From Shimia litoralis (GTDB lineage: Bacteria > Pseudomonadota > Alphaproteobacteria > Rhodobacterales > Rhodobacteraceae), in contig NZ_SULI01000002.1 in assembly GCF_005518135.1 (NCBI RefSeq), forward strand, positions 241,927 to 305,926: a stretch of 64,000 bases of DNA, written 5' to 3'. The position numbers were made by a program, and so were the translations under genes. Of this stretch, positions 17,007-25,565 are shown piece after piece. The notes below the pieces were generated by a model. That model was not told the DNA's origin and made no database searches. It saw only the letters and a program-made list of their open reading frames with translations. Each line of letters opens with the position of its first letter. Within the stretch, counting starts at the first letter, position 1.

Positions 17007-17049
17007 GGGGCAATGGTCCAATACAGGCGATGATGTGTGCGCCACATAT

Positions 17050-17065
17050 ATTCAATTTGGTGAAT
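17050..17065 (-). promoter_or_regulatory. BigR/SqrR-type box upstream of sulP
   Basis: ATTC-AATTTGGT-GAAT fits ATTC-N8-GAAT, the site recognised by sulfide/persulfide-responsive ArsR-family repressors (BigR, SqrR). It lies about 44 bases before the preferred start of the SulP gene, where it would overlap the promoter. The same motif precedes the DUF2892-SQR operon at 19155-19170. Confidence 0.65.
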
Positions 17066-17134
17066 AAGTGAAGGGTGAAGACGCGAAATAGTGCAGCAAG
17101 ATGCGTACGACACGACGGAACTTTGTTGGAACTT

Positions 17135-17163
17135 GAAAACCCCCAACCTCATCAGGCTGGGGG
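17135..17163 (-). terminator. Terminator of the DUF2892-SQR operon
   Basis: Read on the minus strand, CCCCCAGCCT, loop GATG, then AGGTTGGGGG form a 10-bp stem with one mismatch, followed by TTTT. It begins 13 bases after the SQR-fusion stop and separates that operon from sulP. Confidence 0.8.
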
Positions 17164-17175
17164 GCAGTCTCGGTG

Positions 17176-18849
17176 CTATTTTGCTGAAACTTTTTCAGGT
17201 TTGGCCAGCCATTCCTTGCCACGCAACATGGCTTTCCAATAGATCGGCGGCAAAATCTGTTCCTTGAGAATCCACGCCGCACGGGTGGGCTTGGTGCCAT
17301 CAATCAGCCACTTAGGGAAACTGGGCAGCAACGTGCCGCCATATCCGAATTCGGCCAGCACAATCTTGCCGCGCTCCACCGTAAGCGGGCACGATCCATA
17401 GCCGTTATAGATGGCCGTCGGGGATTTCCCCTCGATTTCGTCAATCAGGTTCTCTGCCACAATCGGGGCCTGCATTCGGGCCGCTGCCGCCGTTTTGGCA
17501 TTCGGCGCGTTCATGACATCGCCAAGTGACCAGATATTGCCGTATTCTTTGTGGCGCAGGGTCGATTGGTCGACGTCGATCCATCCGGCGGCGTCTGCCA
17601 AAGGAGACACCCGAATAAAGTCGGGCGCGGTCTGGGGCGGGCACACGTGCATCATGTCGAAATCGACGGTGACGGTGGTCTTTTCCGTGTCGGGTTTGCT
17701 GACTTCAAAGGTGGCTTGCTTCGCGGAACCATCCACGGCGATCAGGTTGTGGAAAAAGTTAAGGTCAGCATCATACCGGTCGATGTATTCCATCAAGGCA
17801 GGCACATAATCTTTGACGCCAAACAATACGCCGCCGGCATTCATGAATTGGATGTCGATGTTCTCAAGTGCGCCCATGGTCTCCCAATTATGTGCCGACA
17901 GATACAGCGCCTTTTGCGGGGCTCCTGCGCATTTGATGGGCATCGGCGGTTGGGTAAACAAGGCGCGGCCTTTCTTAAGGCCTTTGACCAGCTCCCACGT
18001 GTACGGCGCAAGATCATAGCGATAATTCGAGGTCACACCGTTTTTGCCCAGTGTCTCAACCAAGCCGTCAACGGCATGCCAGTCAAGCTTGAGCCCCGGG
18101 CAGACGATCAGGCGGTTGTACTTGACCACACGGCAGCCGTCCAAAACGACGGCGTTGTCTTTGGGTTCAAATGCCGCCACTGCCGACTTAACCCAGTGCA
18201 CCCCTTTGGGGATCAGGGACCCCATGGTTTTGGCCGTGGTTTCCGCGTCAAAGACGCCGCCGCCAACCATTGTCCAACCGGGTTGATAATAGTGGATGTC
18301 CGCAGGATCAATGACAGCCACGTCCAGTCCGGGTTTGCGTGAAATTAGGCTCGACGCCACGGCAATACCAGCAGCTCCGCCGCCGACGATGACGACATCA
18401 AATGCGGCATCGGACGTATCGGTTGGCGTTTTGCCACCGTTCACGATGCGCCGGACGACGCCCGCCATATCATACCCAGCCGCTTGCGTGGCCTCGAGAA
18501 TTTCCGCAGGCGCAAGCGTGTCGGCCTGGCTTAGCGACCATAATGTCGCCGAGCGAGTGCCCGTGCGGCAGTACGCGAACACGGGTCCGGGAAGTTCGAT
18601 CAGGGCCTGACCGAAATCGTCGGCATCACTGTCCTGAACCTTGCCGGAAATGATTGGCAAGAACCGCGTTTCAAGGCCTGCAGCCTTGGCAGCGACCTCA
18701 ATTTCTTCAAATGTGGGTTGGTCCGCCCCTTCACCGTCAGGCCTGTTACACATAACCGACCGAAACCCCATCGCGGCAATGGTGGCCACGTCGTCTGGTG
18801 TGATCTGCGGTGATACGGAAATCTGGTCAGAGATCTTTTTGAGATCCAT
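17176..18849 (-). CDS. DUF442 phosphatase/sulfurtransferase-like domain fused to type II SQR
   Basis: A 557-residue fusion. Residues 1-110 form a TIGR01244/DUF442 domain with the loop CRTGTRS (Cys94), a tyrosine-phosphatase-like fold often linked to sulfane-sulfur transfer. Residues 150-557 form an FAD oxidoreductase beginning VVIVGGGAAGIA. KCAGAPQKALYL (Cys307) and the C-terminal GSCPLT...AEFGYGGTLLP pattern match type II sulfide:quinone oxidoreductases such as human SQOR. The second redox Cys expected in the GDxxxxPNAKTAAA motif is missing: the sequence reads GDVMNAPNAKTAAA (Val445, Met446). It may therefore use another cysteine (Cys250 or Cys403) or have different chemistry. It lies downstream of DUF2892, behind a BigR/SqrR-type box. 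Confidence 0.88.
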   Translation of the reverse strand: MDLKKISDQISVSPQITPDDVATIAAMGFRSVMCNRPDGEGADQPTFEEIEVAAKAAGLETRFLPIISGKVQDSDADDFGQALIELPGPVFAYCRTGTRSATLWSLSQADTLAPAEILEATQAAGYDMAGVVRRIVNGGKTPTDTSDAAFDVVIVGGGAAGIAVASSLISRKPGLDVAVIDPADIHYYQPGWTMVGGGVFDAETTAKTMGSLIPKGVHWVKSAVAAFEPKDNAVVLDGCRVVKYNRLIVCPGLKLDWHAVDGLVETLGKNGVTSNYRYDLAPYTWELVKGLKKGRALFTQPPMPIKCAGAPQKALYLSAHNWETMGALENIDIQFMNAGGVLFGVKDYVPALMEYIDRYDADLNFFHNLIAVDGSAKQATFEVSKPDTEKTTVTVDFDMMHVCPPQTAPDFIRVSPLADAAGWIDVDQSTLRHKEYGNIWSLGDVMNAPNAKTAAAARMQAPIVAENLIDEIEGKSPTAIYNGYGSCPLTVERGKIVLAEFGYGGTLLPSFPKWLIDGTKPTRAAWILKEQILPPIYWKAMLRGKEWLAKPEKVSAK

Positions 18850-18891
18850 AAGGGGCGGTCCTTCTGTTTTTGTCTTGGCGCGACCCGAGAC

Positions 18892-19107
18892 TTATTTGCG
18901 CGGGCAGGTGGACATACCCACCAAGCGATACAGCGGGCAAAACTTCATGGCAGATGTACCGGCCAGAACAACACCAACAATCATCGCACCATATTTCATC
19001 ACGTCGTTTTCCCAAAGAGAAGATGAGATCACGAAGGGTGCAACAAACAAGGCTACGCCCAAGACAAGACGCAACAGGCGGTCGATATTGCCAACATTAG
19101 GGGACAT
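18892..19107 (-). CDS. DUF2892 (YgaP-like) inner-membrane protein
   Basis: A 71-residue protein with the DUF2892 hallmark N-terminus NVGNIDRLLRLVLG, two hydrophobic helices and the C-terminal segment KFCPLYRLVGMSTCPRK. The same domain forms the membrane part of YgaP rhodaneses and is common in sulfide-detoxification operons. GGAG lies nine bases before ATG 19107. It is the first gene of a two-gene operon with the SQR fusion, 42 bases apart. Its molecular role is not established. Confidence 0.92.
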   Translation of the reverse strand: MSPNVGNIDRLLRLVLGVALFVAPFVISSSLWENDVMKYGAMIVGVVLAGTSAMKFCPLYRLVGMSTCPRK

Positions 19108-19154
19108 GGAGAAACTCCGATTCTGAAAGATGATTACAATCCTGCCCCAAATAT

Positions 19155-19170
19155 ATTCAGATAGTAGAAT
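19155..19170 (-). promoter_or_regulatory. BigR/SqrR-type box upstream of the DUF2892-SQR operon
   Basis: ATTC-AGATAGTA-GAAT, again ATTC-N8-GAAT, within an A/T-rich stretch 48 bases before the DUF2892 start. On the minus strand a TATATT, a possible -10, overlaps the box. No ArsR-family regulator gene is present in the window, so the repressor would be encoded elsewhere. Confidence 0.65.
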
Positions 19171-19369
19171 AAAAGGAAGGGCCGCCTTTTGCCGCAGCTT
19201 GTTTACCCGTTTAAAACAAGCATTCTCGCTGTGTTTTCATTGGTGTGGAATGACCCGATCGCGACGCATTGCGATGCTAAAGGCCATGTATTCGTTACCC
19301 CAAACGATGGCATCCGGAAATTCGAAAGCATGTGGCAGAATCGTTCAGTTGCGTGCTAGGTTTTGCGGT
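19171..19369. other. Intergenic region DUF2892 / mutL
   Basis: About 200 bases between divergent genes. Two hairpins are visible: AAAAGG/CCTTTT at 19171-19190, and GCTTGTTT/AAACAAGC at 19197-19221. The open frame running into mutL from 19130 does not resemble MutL before 19370 and is treated as non-coding. Confidence 0.4.
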
Positions 19370-21229
19370 ATGCAAAGATCAGACCCCAAGATAGGCGAAA
19401 ACCGCCCTGTGATCCGCCAGCTGGATGATGCCGCGATCAATCGCATCGCGGCTGGCGAAGTGGTTGAACGCCCTGCCAGCGCCGTCAAAGAGCTGGTGGA
19501 AAACGCGATTGATGCCGGTGCGCGTCGAATTGATATCAGCTATGCGGATGGTGGCAAAACGCTTATTCGCGTTGTGGATGATGGCTGCGGGATTGCGCCG
19601 GATGATCTTGGTCTTGCGTTGTCGCGTCATGCAACGTCCAAGATCGACGGCAGCGACCTACTTGATATTCACACCTTTGGGTTCAGAGGCGAGGCCTTGC
19701 CTTCGCTTGGCGCAGTGGGGCGTCTGAAAATCACGTCACGTGTGTTGGATCACGACGCTGCGGTGATCTCGGTGGAAGGCGGTCATATGACGGCCGTCAA
19801 ACCTGCGGCGCTGAGTGGTGGCACAATTGTTGAGTTGCGTGACCTGTTTTATGCCACGCCAGCCCGGTTGAAATTTATGCGCACAGACCGTGCAGAAGCC
19901 CAAGCCATTACCGATGTCGTCAAGCGCCTTGCGATGGCGGAACCCTTTGTCGGGTTTACCCTTAGGGACGTGTCTGGCGGCGGCGAGGGGCGCGTCACCT
20001 TTCGCACCGATGCCCAAACCGGAGACTTGTTTGATGCGCTTCACGGCCGATTGGGCCGGATACTTGGCTCAGAATTTGCGGACAATGCTTTGCGGATTGA
20101 TGCCACGCGTGAAGGGCTGCATCTGACGGGATATGCCGCGCTGCCGACGTATTCACGTGGGTCGAATGTTGCGCAGTACCTGTTTGTGAACGGACGCCCT
20201 GTCAAAGACAAATTGCTGGTGGGCGCCTTGCGCGGGGCTTATTTTGACTTTCTTAGCCGCGACCGCCATCCGGCGGCTGCGCTGTTCATTGAATGTGATC
20301 CACATCTCGTGGACGTGAACGTGCACCCTGCCAAGTCCGAAGTCCGTTTTCGCGATCCCGGTTTGGCGCGAGGGTTGATTGTGTCGGCGCTGCGCCATGC
20401 GTTGGCCGAGGCAGGGCATCGGGCGTCAACCACGGTGGCAGGTGCCACGCTGGGCGCCTTTCGACCAGAGCCAACCGGTCGTGTCTATCAGATGGATCGC
20501 CCGTCGATGGGCGCGCGCGCCGCAGGGTATCAGATGCAGGCCCCGGAACCTGACCAGATGACAGCGCCGGGTTTTGCCGAAACACCGATGGCCATGAGTG
20601 CCCGCGTTGAGCTTGCAGATGACCCAGAGGCAGAGGCGCCGCTTGAGCAATTTCCTCTTGGCGCGGCGAGGGCGCAGGTCCACGAGAATTACATTGTCGC
20701 CCAGACGGCCGACGGGATGGTGATTGTGGATCAGCATGCCGCCCACGAACGTTTGGTCTATGAGCGTCTCAAGGCACAGATGTCCGAGAACGGCGTTGCA
20801 GCTCAGGCGCTGCTGATCCCAGAAATCGTTGAGCTGTCTGAGGCCGAGTGCGCGCGCATATTGTCGGTTGCCAACGGTCTGTCCAAGCTGGGGCTCACGA
20901 TCGAGCCCTTCGGCGGGGCCGCGATCGCGGTACGTGAAACACCGGCCATTTTGGGCGAGATCGACGCACGCCCGATGATACTGGATATTCTTGATGAGCT
21001 GGACGATCAGGGCGAAAGCAGCCTCGTTCAGGCCAAAATCGAAGCAATCCTGTCTCGCGTCGCGTGCCATGGATCGATCCGGTCGGGGCGTCGCATGCGG
21101 GCTGACGAAATGAATGCGTTGCTGCGCGATATGGAAGCCACCCCGCATTCGGGGCAGTGCAACCATGGTCGTCCAACCTATGTGGAACTTAAGCTGGCCG
21201 ACATTGAGCGGCTGTTCGGACGGACATGA
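19370..21229 (+). CDS. mutL: DNA mismatch repair protein MutL (endonuclease type)
   Basis: A 619-residue GHKL ATPase that couples MutS mismatch recognition to strand incision. The N-terminal motifs are intact: [26 protein letters not shown] and GFRGEALPS. The C-terminal domain has [12 protein letters not shown] near residues 453-464, plus ACHGSIRSG and CNHGRPT, the metal-binding endonuclease motifs of MutL proteins from organisms without MutH. ATG 19370 is chosen because [16 protein letters not shown] begins shortly after it; the 80 extra upstream codons look non-coding. The stop overlaps rmuC by ATGA. Confidence 0.96.
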   Translation: MQRSDPKIGENRPVIRQLDDAAINRIAAGEVVERPASAVKELVENAIDAGARRIDISYADGGKTLIRVVDDGCGIAPDDLGLALSRHATSKIDGSDLLDIHTFGFRGEALPSLGAVGRLKITSRVLDHDAAVISVEGGHMTAVKPAALSGGTIVELRDLFYATPARLKFMRTDRAEAQAITDVVKRLAMAEPFVGFTLRDVSGGGEGRVTFRTDAQTGDLFDALHGRLGRILGSEFADNALRIDATREGLHLTGYAALPTYSRGSNVAQYLFVNGRPVKDKLLVGALRGAYFDFLSRDRHPAAALFIECDPHLVDVNVHPAKSEVRFRDPGLARGLIVSALRHALAEAGHRASTTVAGATLGAFRPEPTGRVYQMDRPSMGARAAGYQMQAPEPDQMTAPGFAETPMAMSARVELADDPEAEAPLEQFPLGAARAQVHENYIVAQTADGMVIVDQHAAHERLVYERLKAQMSENGVAAQALLIPEIVELSEAECARILSVANGLSKLGLTIEPFGGAAIAVRETPAILGEIDARPMILDILDELDDQGESSLVQAKIEAILSRVACHGSIRSGRRMRADEMNALLRDMEATPHSGQCNHGRPTYVELKLADIERLFGRT

Positions 21230-22377
21230 TCAAAATCGCGGAATATGAATTGGGCTTGCCCGAATTGGTTGGGCTGGGGCTTGCAGGCATTGTGATCCTG
21301 TTGCTGATTATGACGGTGCGCGCGGCCGGAAAATCCGCCCGTATGGCCGAGCCGTTGGCCCACCAAATGGGGGCTTTGGGACAGCGCGTTCAGTCGCTGG
21401 CAGACGGCCAGCAGCAGCTGGCAGGCGGGTTGACGCATGTGTCCGAAGCCCAAGCCGCGGCGCAAACAAATATGCTTCAGTTGATGGAGCAACGCCTGTC
21501 TCAAGTTAGCCTGCAGATGAATGACAACCTGCAAGGATCGGCGCGGCGCACGGCGCATTCATTGGGCGAATTGCAGCAACGCCTTGTTTCTATCGACAAA
21601 GCCCAAGACAATATCACCAAGCTGTCAGGCGATGTTCTGAGCTTGCAGGATATCCTGAGCAACAAGCAAACGCGTGGGGCTTTCGGCGAAATCCAACTGA
21701 ACGATATCGTGTCCAAGGCCCTGCCAAAGGATTCTTATGAACTGCAGCACACGCTTTCGAATGGGAAGCGCGCCGACTGTTTGATCCACTTGCCAAATCC
21801 ACCCGGCCCAATTGTCATCGACAGCAAGTTTCCATTGGAAGCCTATGAAGCCCTGCGTAACGCCACGACGCAGAATGAATTGAATGACGCCGCCAGAATG
21901 CTGCGCACATCGGTCAAAGCGCATATCAAGGCGATTTCATCAAAGTACATTTTGGATGGTGAAACAGCCGATGGGGCGTTGATGTTTTTACCATCAGAAG
22001 CGGTTTATGCCGAGCTTCATGCCAATTTTCCTGAGCTGGTGCGCGAAGGTTTTGCCGCGCGGGTCTGGATTGTGTCTCCGACCACATGCATGGCCACACT
22101 GAACACCATGCGCGCCATTCTTAAGGACGCACGCATGCAAGAGCAGGCAGGGGCGATCCGTCGCGAGCTTGGGCTGCTCTATGCGGATGTCGAACGGCTT
22201 GGGACGCGCGTAGAAAATCTGGACCGCCACTTTGGCCAGGCTTCCAAGGACATCGCCGAGATTAAAATCAGCTCGGACAAAGCGGGACGACGGGCGCGGC
22301 GGCTGGACAACTTTGATTTTGAAGAGCTGTCTCCGGATGCGGATCAAGTTGTTCCCCTGACGTCGCCAAAGCCATAG
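21226..22377 (+). CDS. rmuC: DNA recombination protein RmuC
   Basis: A 383-residue RmuC-family protein: an N-terminal membrane helix (about residues 15-30), a coiled-coil stretch to about 150, then the nuclease-like core with [26 protein letters not shown] and [11 protein letters not shown]. RmuC limits inversions between short inverted repeats and belongs to the PD-(D/E)XK nuclease superfamily. It is translationally coupled to mutL by a four-base overlap, placing two genome-maintenance functions in one operon. Confidence 0.94.
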   Translation: MIKIAEYELGLPELVGLGLAGIVILLLIMTVRAAGKSARMAEPLAHQMGALGQRVQSLADGQQQLAGGLTHVSEAQAAAQTNMLQLMEQRLSQVSLQMNDNLQGSARRTAHSLGELQQRLVSIDKAQDNITKLSGDVLSLQDILSNKQTRGAFGEIQLNDIVSKALPKDSYELQHTLSNGKRADCLIHLPNPPGPIVIDSKFPLEAYEALRNATTQNELNDAARMLRTSVKAHIKAISSKYILDGETADGALMFLPSEAVYAELHANFPELVREGFAARVWIVSPTTCMATLNTMRAILKDARMQEQAGAIRRELGLLYADVERLGTRVENLDRHFGQASKDIAEIKISSDKAGRRARRLDNFDFEELSPDADQVVPLTSPKP

Positions 22378-22467
22378 GTCTGGTGAACAACGTGCCGCAC
22401 GGTGACGGCGCCGGCGCTGTGTGCGACAATGGCTGCGATCAGGATGTCGGCAAAGTGCGCCAACCAC

Positions 22468-22497
22468 ACTGAATTTGGATATTCCGTCAAATTCAGT
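22468..22497. repeat. Perfect 10-bp inverted repeat upstream of the DUF3775 gene
   Basis: ACTGAATTTG and CAAATTCAGT flank a 10-base spacer, a perfect inverted repeat in the 192-base gap after rmuC and about 73 bases before the DUF3775 start. It has no T-tract. It could be an operator or a transcript-end hairpin. Confidence 0.6.
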
Positions 22498-22569
22498 TGC
22501 GCCAGATCAAGGACGTCGGGCATAAATACGGGTGCATTAGGGACGGAATTTTGAATTGGAGGCTGCGAT

Positions 22570-22896
22570 ATGCTTGAGATTTCTGCGTGGAAAGTTGCAC
22601 AGGTTGTGCTCATGGCGCGCGAATTGGATCGTGCAGAAGGCGAGCTACGGGCCTTTGTTGAACGTTTGAACGAGGATGAACAGGCCAGTTTGGTCGCGGT
22701 CATGTGGGTTGGTCGTGAAAGCTTTGCCGCAGAAGAACTTGCGGATGCGATCGCAACGGCCAAAAATGAGGCCACGGCGCCAACTGCAGATTATTTGCTT
22801 GGATCACCGCACATGTCAGACCATCTAGAAAATGGGATGGAAGAGCTCGGGATGTCTTTGTCAGATGCAGAAGACGATCTGGTTCGAGGCGGATAA
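22570..22896 (+). CDS. DUF3775 domain protein
   Basis: A 108-residue acidic soluble protein. LVAVMWVGRE and the segment ending PHMSDHLENGMEELG match the DUF3775 family, which is found mainly in alphaproteobacteria and has no known function. GGAGG lies seven bases before the ATG. There is no signal peptide or membrane segment. It stands alone between rmuC and a convergent gene. Confidence 0.85.
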   Translation: MLEISAWKVAQVVLMARELDRAEGELRAFVERLNEDEQASLVAVMWVGRESFAAEELADAIATAKNEATAPTADYLLGSPHMSDHLENGMEELGMSLSDAEDDLVRGG

Positions 22897-22936
22897 CCGG
22901 CTTAGGACGTACTAGGCGTCGTTGCGGTGTGGTTCA

Positions 22937-22957
22937 CGCCCGGCATTTTACCGGGCG
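22937..22957. terminator. Hairpin between the convergent DUF3775 and saccharopine-dehydrogenase-like genes
   Basis: CGCCCGG, a seven-base loop, then CCGGGCG form a perfect 7-bp GC-rich stem. It lies between two convergent stops. No T-tract follows on either strand, so terminator function is tentative. Confidence 0.45.
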
Positions 22958-22970
22958 CGACAGTATTGGG

Positions 22971-24113
22971 TCACGCCACGTGGTCGGTGACTTCTAGGTG
23001 TTGGGCCAGACCATCGATGGTGTTTAGCCAAGATGTGACAAGCGATGGATCGCTGGGTGCAGCGGAGACACCTGCGGGAATTTCTCCTTCAAGAACGGCG
23101 TCGACGGCCAACGATACAGGGATCGACACAAGGCGCGCCATCGCGGTGCCGTTCTCGTCCCCCCAAGCATCCATGACATAGGTTTTGTGCCAGACGGTGT
23201 CGTCACCGCGCGCGGCTTTGAGCGCGACACAAAGCACCACGCGGTCGGGGTCATTTTCGCCATAGGCGTTGTCGCGCCAGAATTGATCAGACATATCCTT
23301 GAGACGTTGCTCGCCCTCTGGCCCTTGAAGGGTTTCAATTTCCTCAAAGACGTCGGCCCATGCATCGGCCCATCCATTCAGGCGCAAGGTGCCGCGCACG
23401 AATTCCTTTACGGACCAGTCAGGATCAAACTGATAGTCGGCCATGAACGGGATCGAGTCCCTGTTTGGATAGACTTCGAAGCTTTCGGGAACGGGTAAGG
23501 GGGCGGCATAGCTGCTGATCGCGTCCCAAGGCCGTTGAACATCCAGCGGCGCATAATCGCGAATAGAGCGTGACGGCGACCGGAGTGCCTTGAGCACCCC
23601 AAGCGGCGACCAGCTAAATTTGTACCGGAACGGGTTCGGGACTTTGGGGATCCCGCCGCAATACGAAATGAAAGACAGGTCATTGTCGCCCTCAAACGCA
23701 TCTGACGATTTATAGTCCGCGATCAACGCGTGGGCCATGAGGTGATCAATGCCTGGATCAAGACCAACCTCGTTGACGCAGGACACACCAGCGGCTTGCG
23801 CAGCATCGTTCAAGGCCCGCATTTCGGGGGCAATGTAAGACGAACTGACGAAATGGGCCTGCTTTGATATGCACAGCTCTGCCAAGGGCACATGCCAATC
23901 GCCGGGCAACATCGACACAACGAGGTCACCCTGTGCAAGACAGGCAGAAAGTGTGTCGATATCAAAGGCCCTGATGTCAGAAGTGATATCGCCAATGGCC
24001 TCTTGGGCTTTTTCGACCGTCCGGTTCCAAACTGTAACTTGCTTGCCTGAGTCGATGAGACGGCGCAAGCCGGGGATGGCGGAAAGGCCTGTGCCACACC
24101 AATGAATGGTCAT
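22971..24113 (-). CDS. Saccharopine dehydrogenase-like (LYS9-type) oxidoreductase
   Basis: A 380-residue protein with a Rossmann start (HWCGTGLSAIPGLRRLI), the segment VVSMLPGDWHVPLAELC, and NEVGLDPGIDHLMAHALI, typical of saccharopine reductase / saccharopine dehydrogenase (glutamate-forming) proteins. The downstream part (ISYCGGIPKVPNPFRYKFSWSP) fits this family as well. The LYS1-type gene sits 59 bases upstream on the same strand, so the pair probably handles saccharopine, either breaking lysine down to aminoadipate semialdehyde and glutamate or running the reverse reaction. The direction cannot be told from sequence. Confidence 0.85.
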   Translation of the reverse strand: MTIHWCGTGLSAIPGLRRLIDSGKQVTVWNRTVEKAQEAIGDITSDIRAFDIDTLSACLAQGDLVVSMLPGDWHVPLAELCISKQAHFVSSSYIAPEMRALNDAAQAAGVSCVNEVGLDPGIDHLMAHALIADYKSSDAFEGDNDLSFISYCGGIPKVPNPFRYKFSWSPLGVLKALRSPSRSIRDYAPLDVQRPWDAISSYAAPLPVPESFEVYPNRDSIPFMADYQFDPDWSVKEFVRGTLRLNGWADAWADVFEEIETLQGPEGEQRLKDMSDQFWRDNAYGENDPDRVVLCVALKAARGDDTVWHKTYVMDAWGDENGTAMARLVSIPVSLAVDAVLEGEIPAGVSAAPSDPSLVTSWLNTIDGLAQHLEVTDHVA

Positions 24114-24172
24114 GCGATTTTCTCCTTAGGGTGTCGCGCCCAAGAGCATTGGGTTCTGTCCGACAGTGTGGA

Positions 24173-25237
24173 TTACGTGGGTTTGATGGCTGAACTGTGT
24201 GTTGCGAACTCTGCTGCCGCGCGACGCCAAACGCCAGCGTCAAGATTGGTCAAATCGCACAACGTTGGCAATAGCTGGTCTGCGTAATCTTCGGAAGATT
24301 CGACCGGTAGCATGGACGGCAAGTTATCAATCGCCATGACATCCAACGGCGGCGTGTCGTGGACCCGCACAACAGGGGACTCCCATGTGGTCGCACGGTC
24401 ATAGACTGGAACCGGATTATAGTCGCTGTCGGGATCGCAGGCGACGTCGCCGATGGCTGTGAGCTGTCGCGTCGCCGATTTTGCGGATTGCGGCACAAAG
24501 ACCGGCGTTCCTGGCCGTGCAAAGATGCAATTCATAAAGATATCGTGCGCGAGTATTTCGGGAAAAGGCCCGCCGCTGGCGGTTTCGGCCATGTCCCACT
24601 TGGTAACGGTCACACCCATGGTTTCCAATAAATCCGCAGCGCCCGTGCCCACACGCCCCATGGCGCCAATCACGATGGCAGAGGGGCGATCATCTCCGAG
24701 CGTGTCCAGCTCGGCCCCCAAGCTGTCGAGCAGGGCATCTTTGCTGGCAAAGACGCCGACTGGTCCGCAGATTGACTGGCGTTGCTGGGCGGCCCAAGCC
24801 TTGAGTGTCGCTGCGGCGCCAGCATATCCGGCCCAATATCCAAAGGCTGCAACGCGGCGGCCTGACCCGTCGACGAGATATTCGAGATCGTAAAGTGTGC
24901 CTCCGCCTGCGTTGAAGCGCTGCAGAAGTGTGACGCCTGAGTGTTGGCCTTTGTAGGCATGCCCGAACATGATATGTTTGTGCGGCAATGGTGTGCCATC
25001 CTCGGGGAGTTCTTTTAGCCCAAAAATAATGGCGTCTGTTGGGGCGCTGGGCCAGCTGTTTTCCGGCGCAATGTGACATCCCACAGCTTTGTACCCGTCC
25101 AGAGGGATTGCGCGCACAGAGCTCTCTTCGACGGTGACCTGAATGCCGCGCGCGATAAGCTGTGCCGCGCCATGGGGGGTGATGCCCACGCGTTCTTCGT
25201 GTTGGCGCTGTTCGGCGCGGACCCAGAGATGTGTCAT
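24173..25237 (-). CDS. Saccharopine dehydrogenase (NAD+, L-lysine-forming), LYS1-type
   Basis: A 354-residue relative of yeast Lys1, an alanine-dehydrogenase-fold enzyme that interconverts saccharopine with lysine and 2-oxoglutarate. Conserved parts include LWVRAEQRQHEERVGITP, FGLKELPE, HAYKGQ and TLYDLEYLVD...RRVAAFGYWAG. By alignment with yeast Lys1 the catalytic residues would be Lys75 and His93. It is the first gene of a two-gene minus-strand operon. Such free-standing LYS1/LYS9-type pairs are more typical of eukaryotes but recur in marine alphaproteobacteria. Confidence 0.88.
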   Translation of the reverse strand: MTHLWVRAEQRQHEERVGITPHGAAQLIARGIQVTVEESSVRAIPLDGYKAVGCHIAPENSWPSAPTDAIIFGLKELPEDGTPLPHKHIMFGHAYKGQHSGVTLLQRFNAGGGTLYDLEYLVDGSGRRVAAFGYWAGYAGAAATLKAWAAQQRQSICGPVGVFASKDALLDSLGAELDTLGDDRPSAIVIGAMGRVGTGAADLLETMGVTVTKWDMAETASGGPFPEILAHDIFMNCIFARPGTPVFVPQSAKSATRQLTAIGDVACDPDSDYNPVPVYDRATTWESPVVRVHDTPPLDVMAIDNLPSMLPVESSEDYADQLLPTLCDLTNLDAGVWRRAAAEFATHSSAIKPT

Positions 25238-25565
25238 GTGATAGCCTCCATTTGTACAAGGCTTAGGAAAATTGTGCCCCAGTGAAAAGCATCAATTTCC
25301 AAATTCATCGACGGGCGCGACGTCACATCATGAAACGGTACAAACGGCGCGCTCCCGCCTCACGTCGATGCCTGTGGCCTCTCGTTTCGTTGGGCCAAGC
25401 CTCGCTTCGCTCGGCAGACTGTCAGATGGGGCCATGTTGTGAAGAACATGTGCCGGATTTACACCTTCAATACATACGTGCAGTTTCTCGATGCCTCATT
25501 TCCTGACTGGCAACGGCGTCGCGCGCGTGGCACAACATATGTACCAATGAGGAAAGGCGCGCGAC
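25238..25565. other. Intergenic region upstream of polA
   Basis: A 328-base gap between divergent genes. I find no convincing coding frame, tRNA or terminator. Short G+C-rich inverted segments occur around 25390-25425 (GCC/GGC arms) but are weak. It must hold the promoters for polA and for the saccharopine pair; no clear -35/-10 pair stands out. Confidence 0.4.

Noticed and set aside
17006..17045. GTG 17045 as the start of the SulP gene
   Set aside because: It is only five bases from the ATTC-N8-GAAT box and lacks a ribosome site. It was not fully excluded, but ATG 17006 leaves room for a promoter.
19130..19369. An 80-codon upstream extension of mutL
   Set aside because: No similarity to MutL N-termini, and it covers the operator and hairpins of the divergent unit; ATG 19370 gives the normal start.
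22344..22523. A 59-codon minus-strand frame (MPDVLDLAQLN...) overlapping the end of rmuC
   Set aside because: It reads like protein in places but has no ribosome site, overlaps rmuC by 34 bases on the opposite strand and contains the perfect inverted repeat. I could not support it as a gene.
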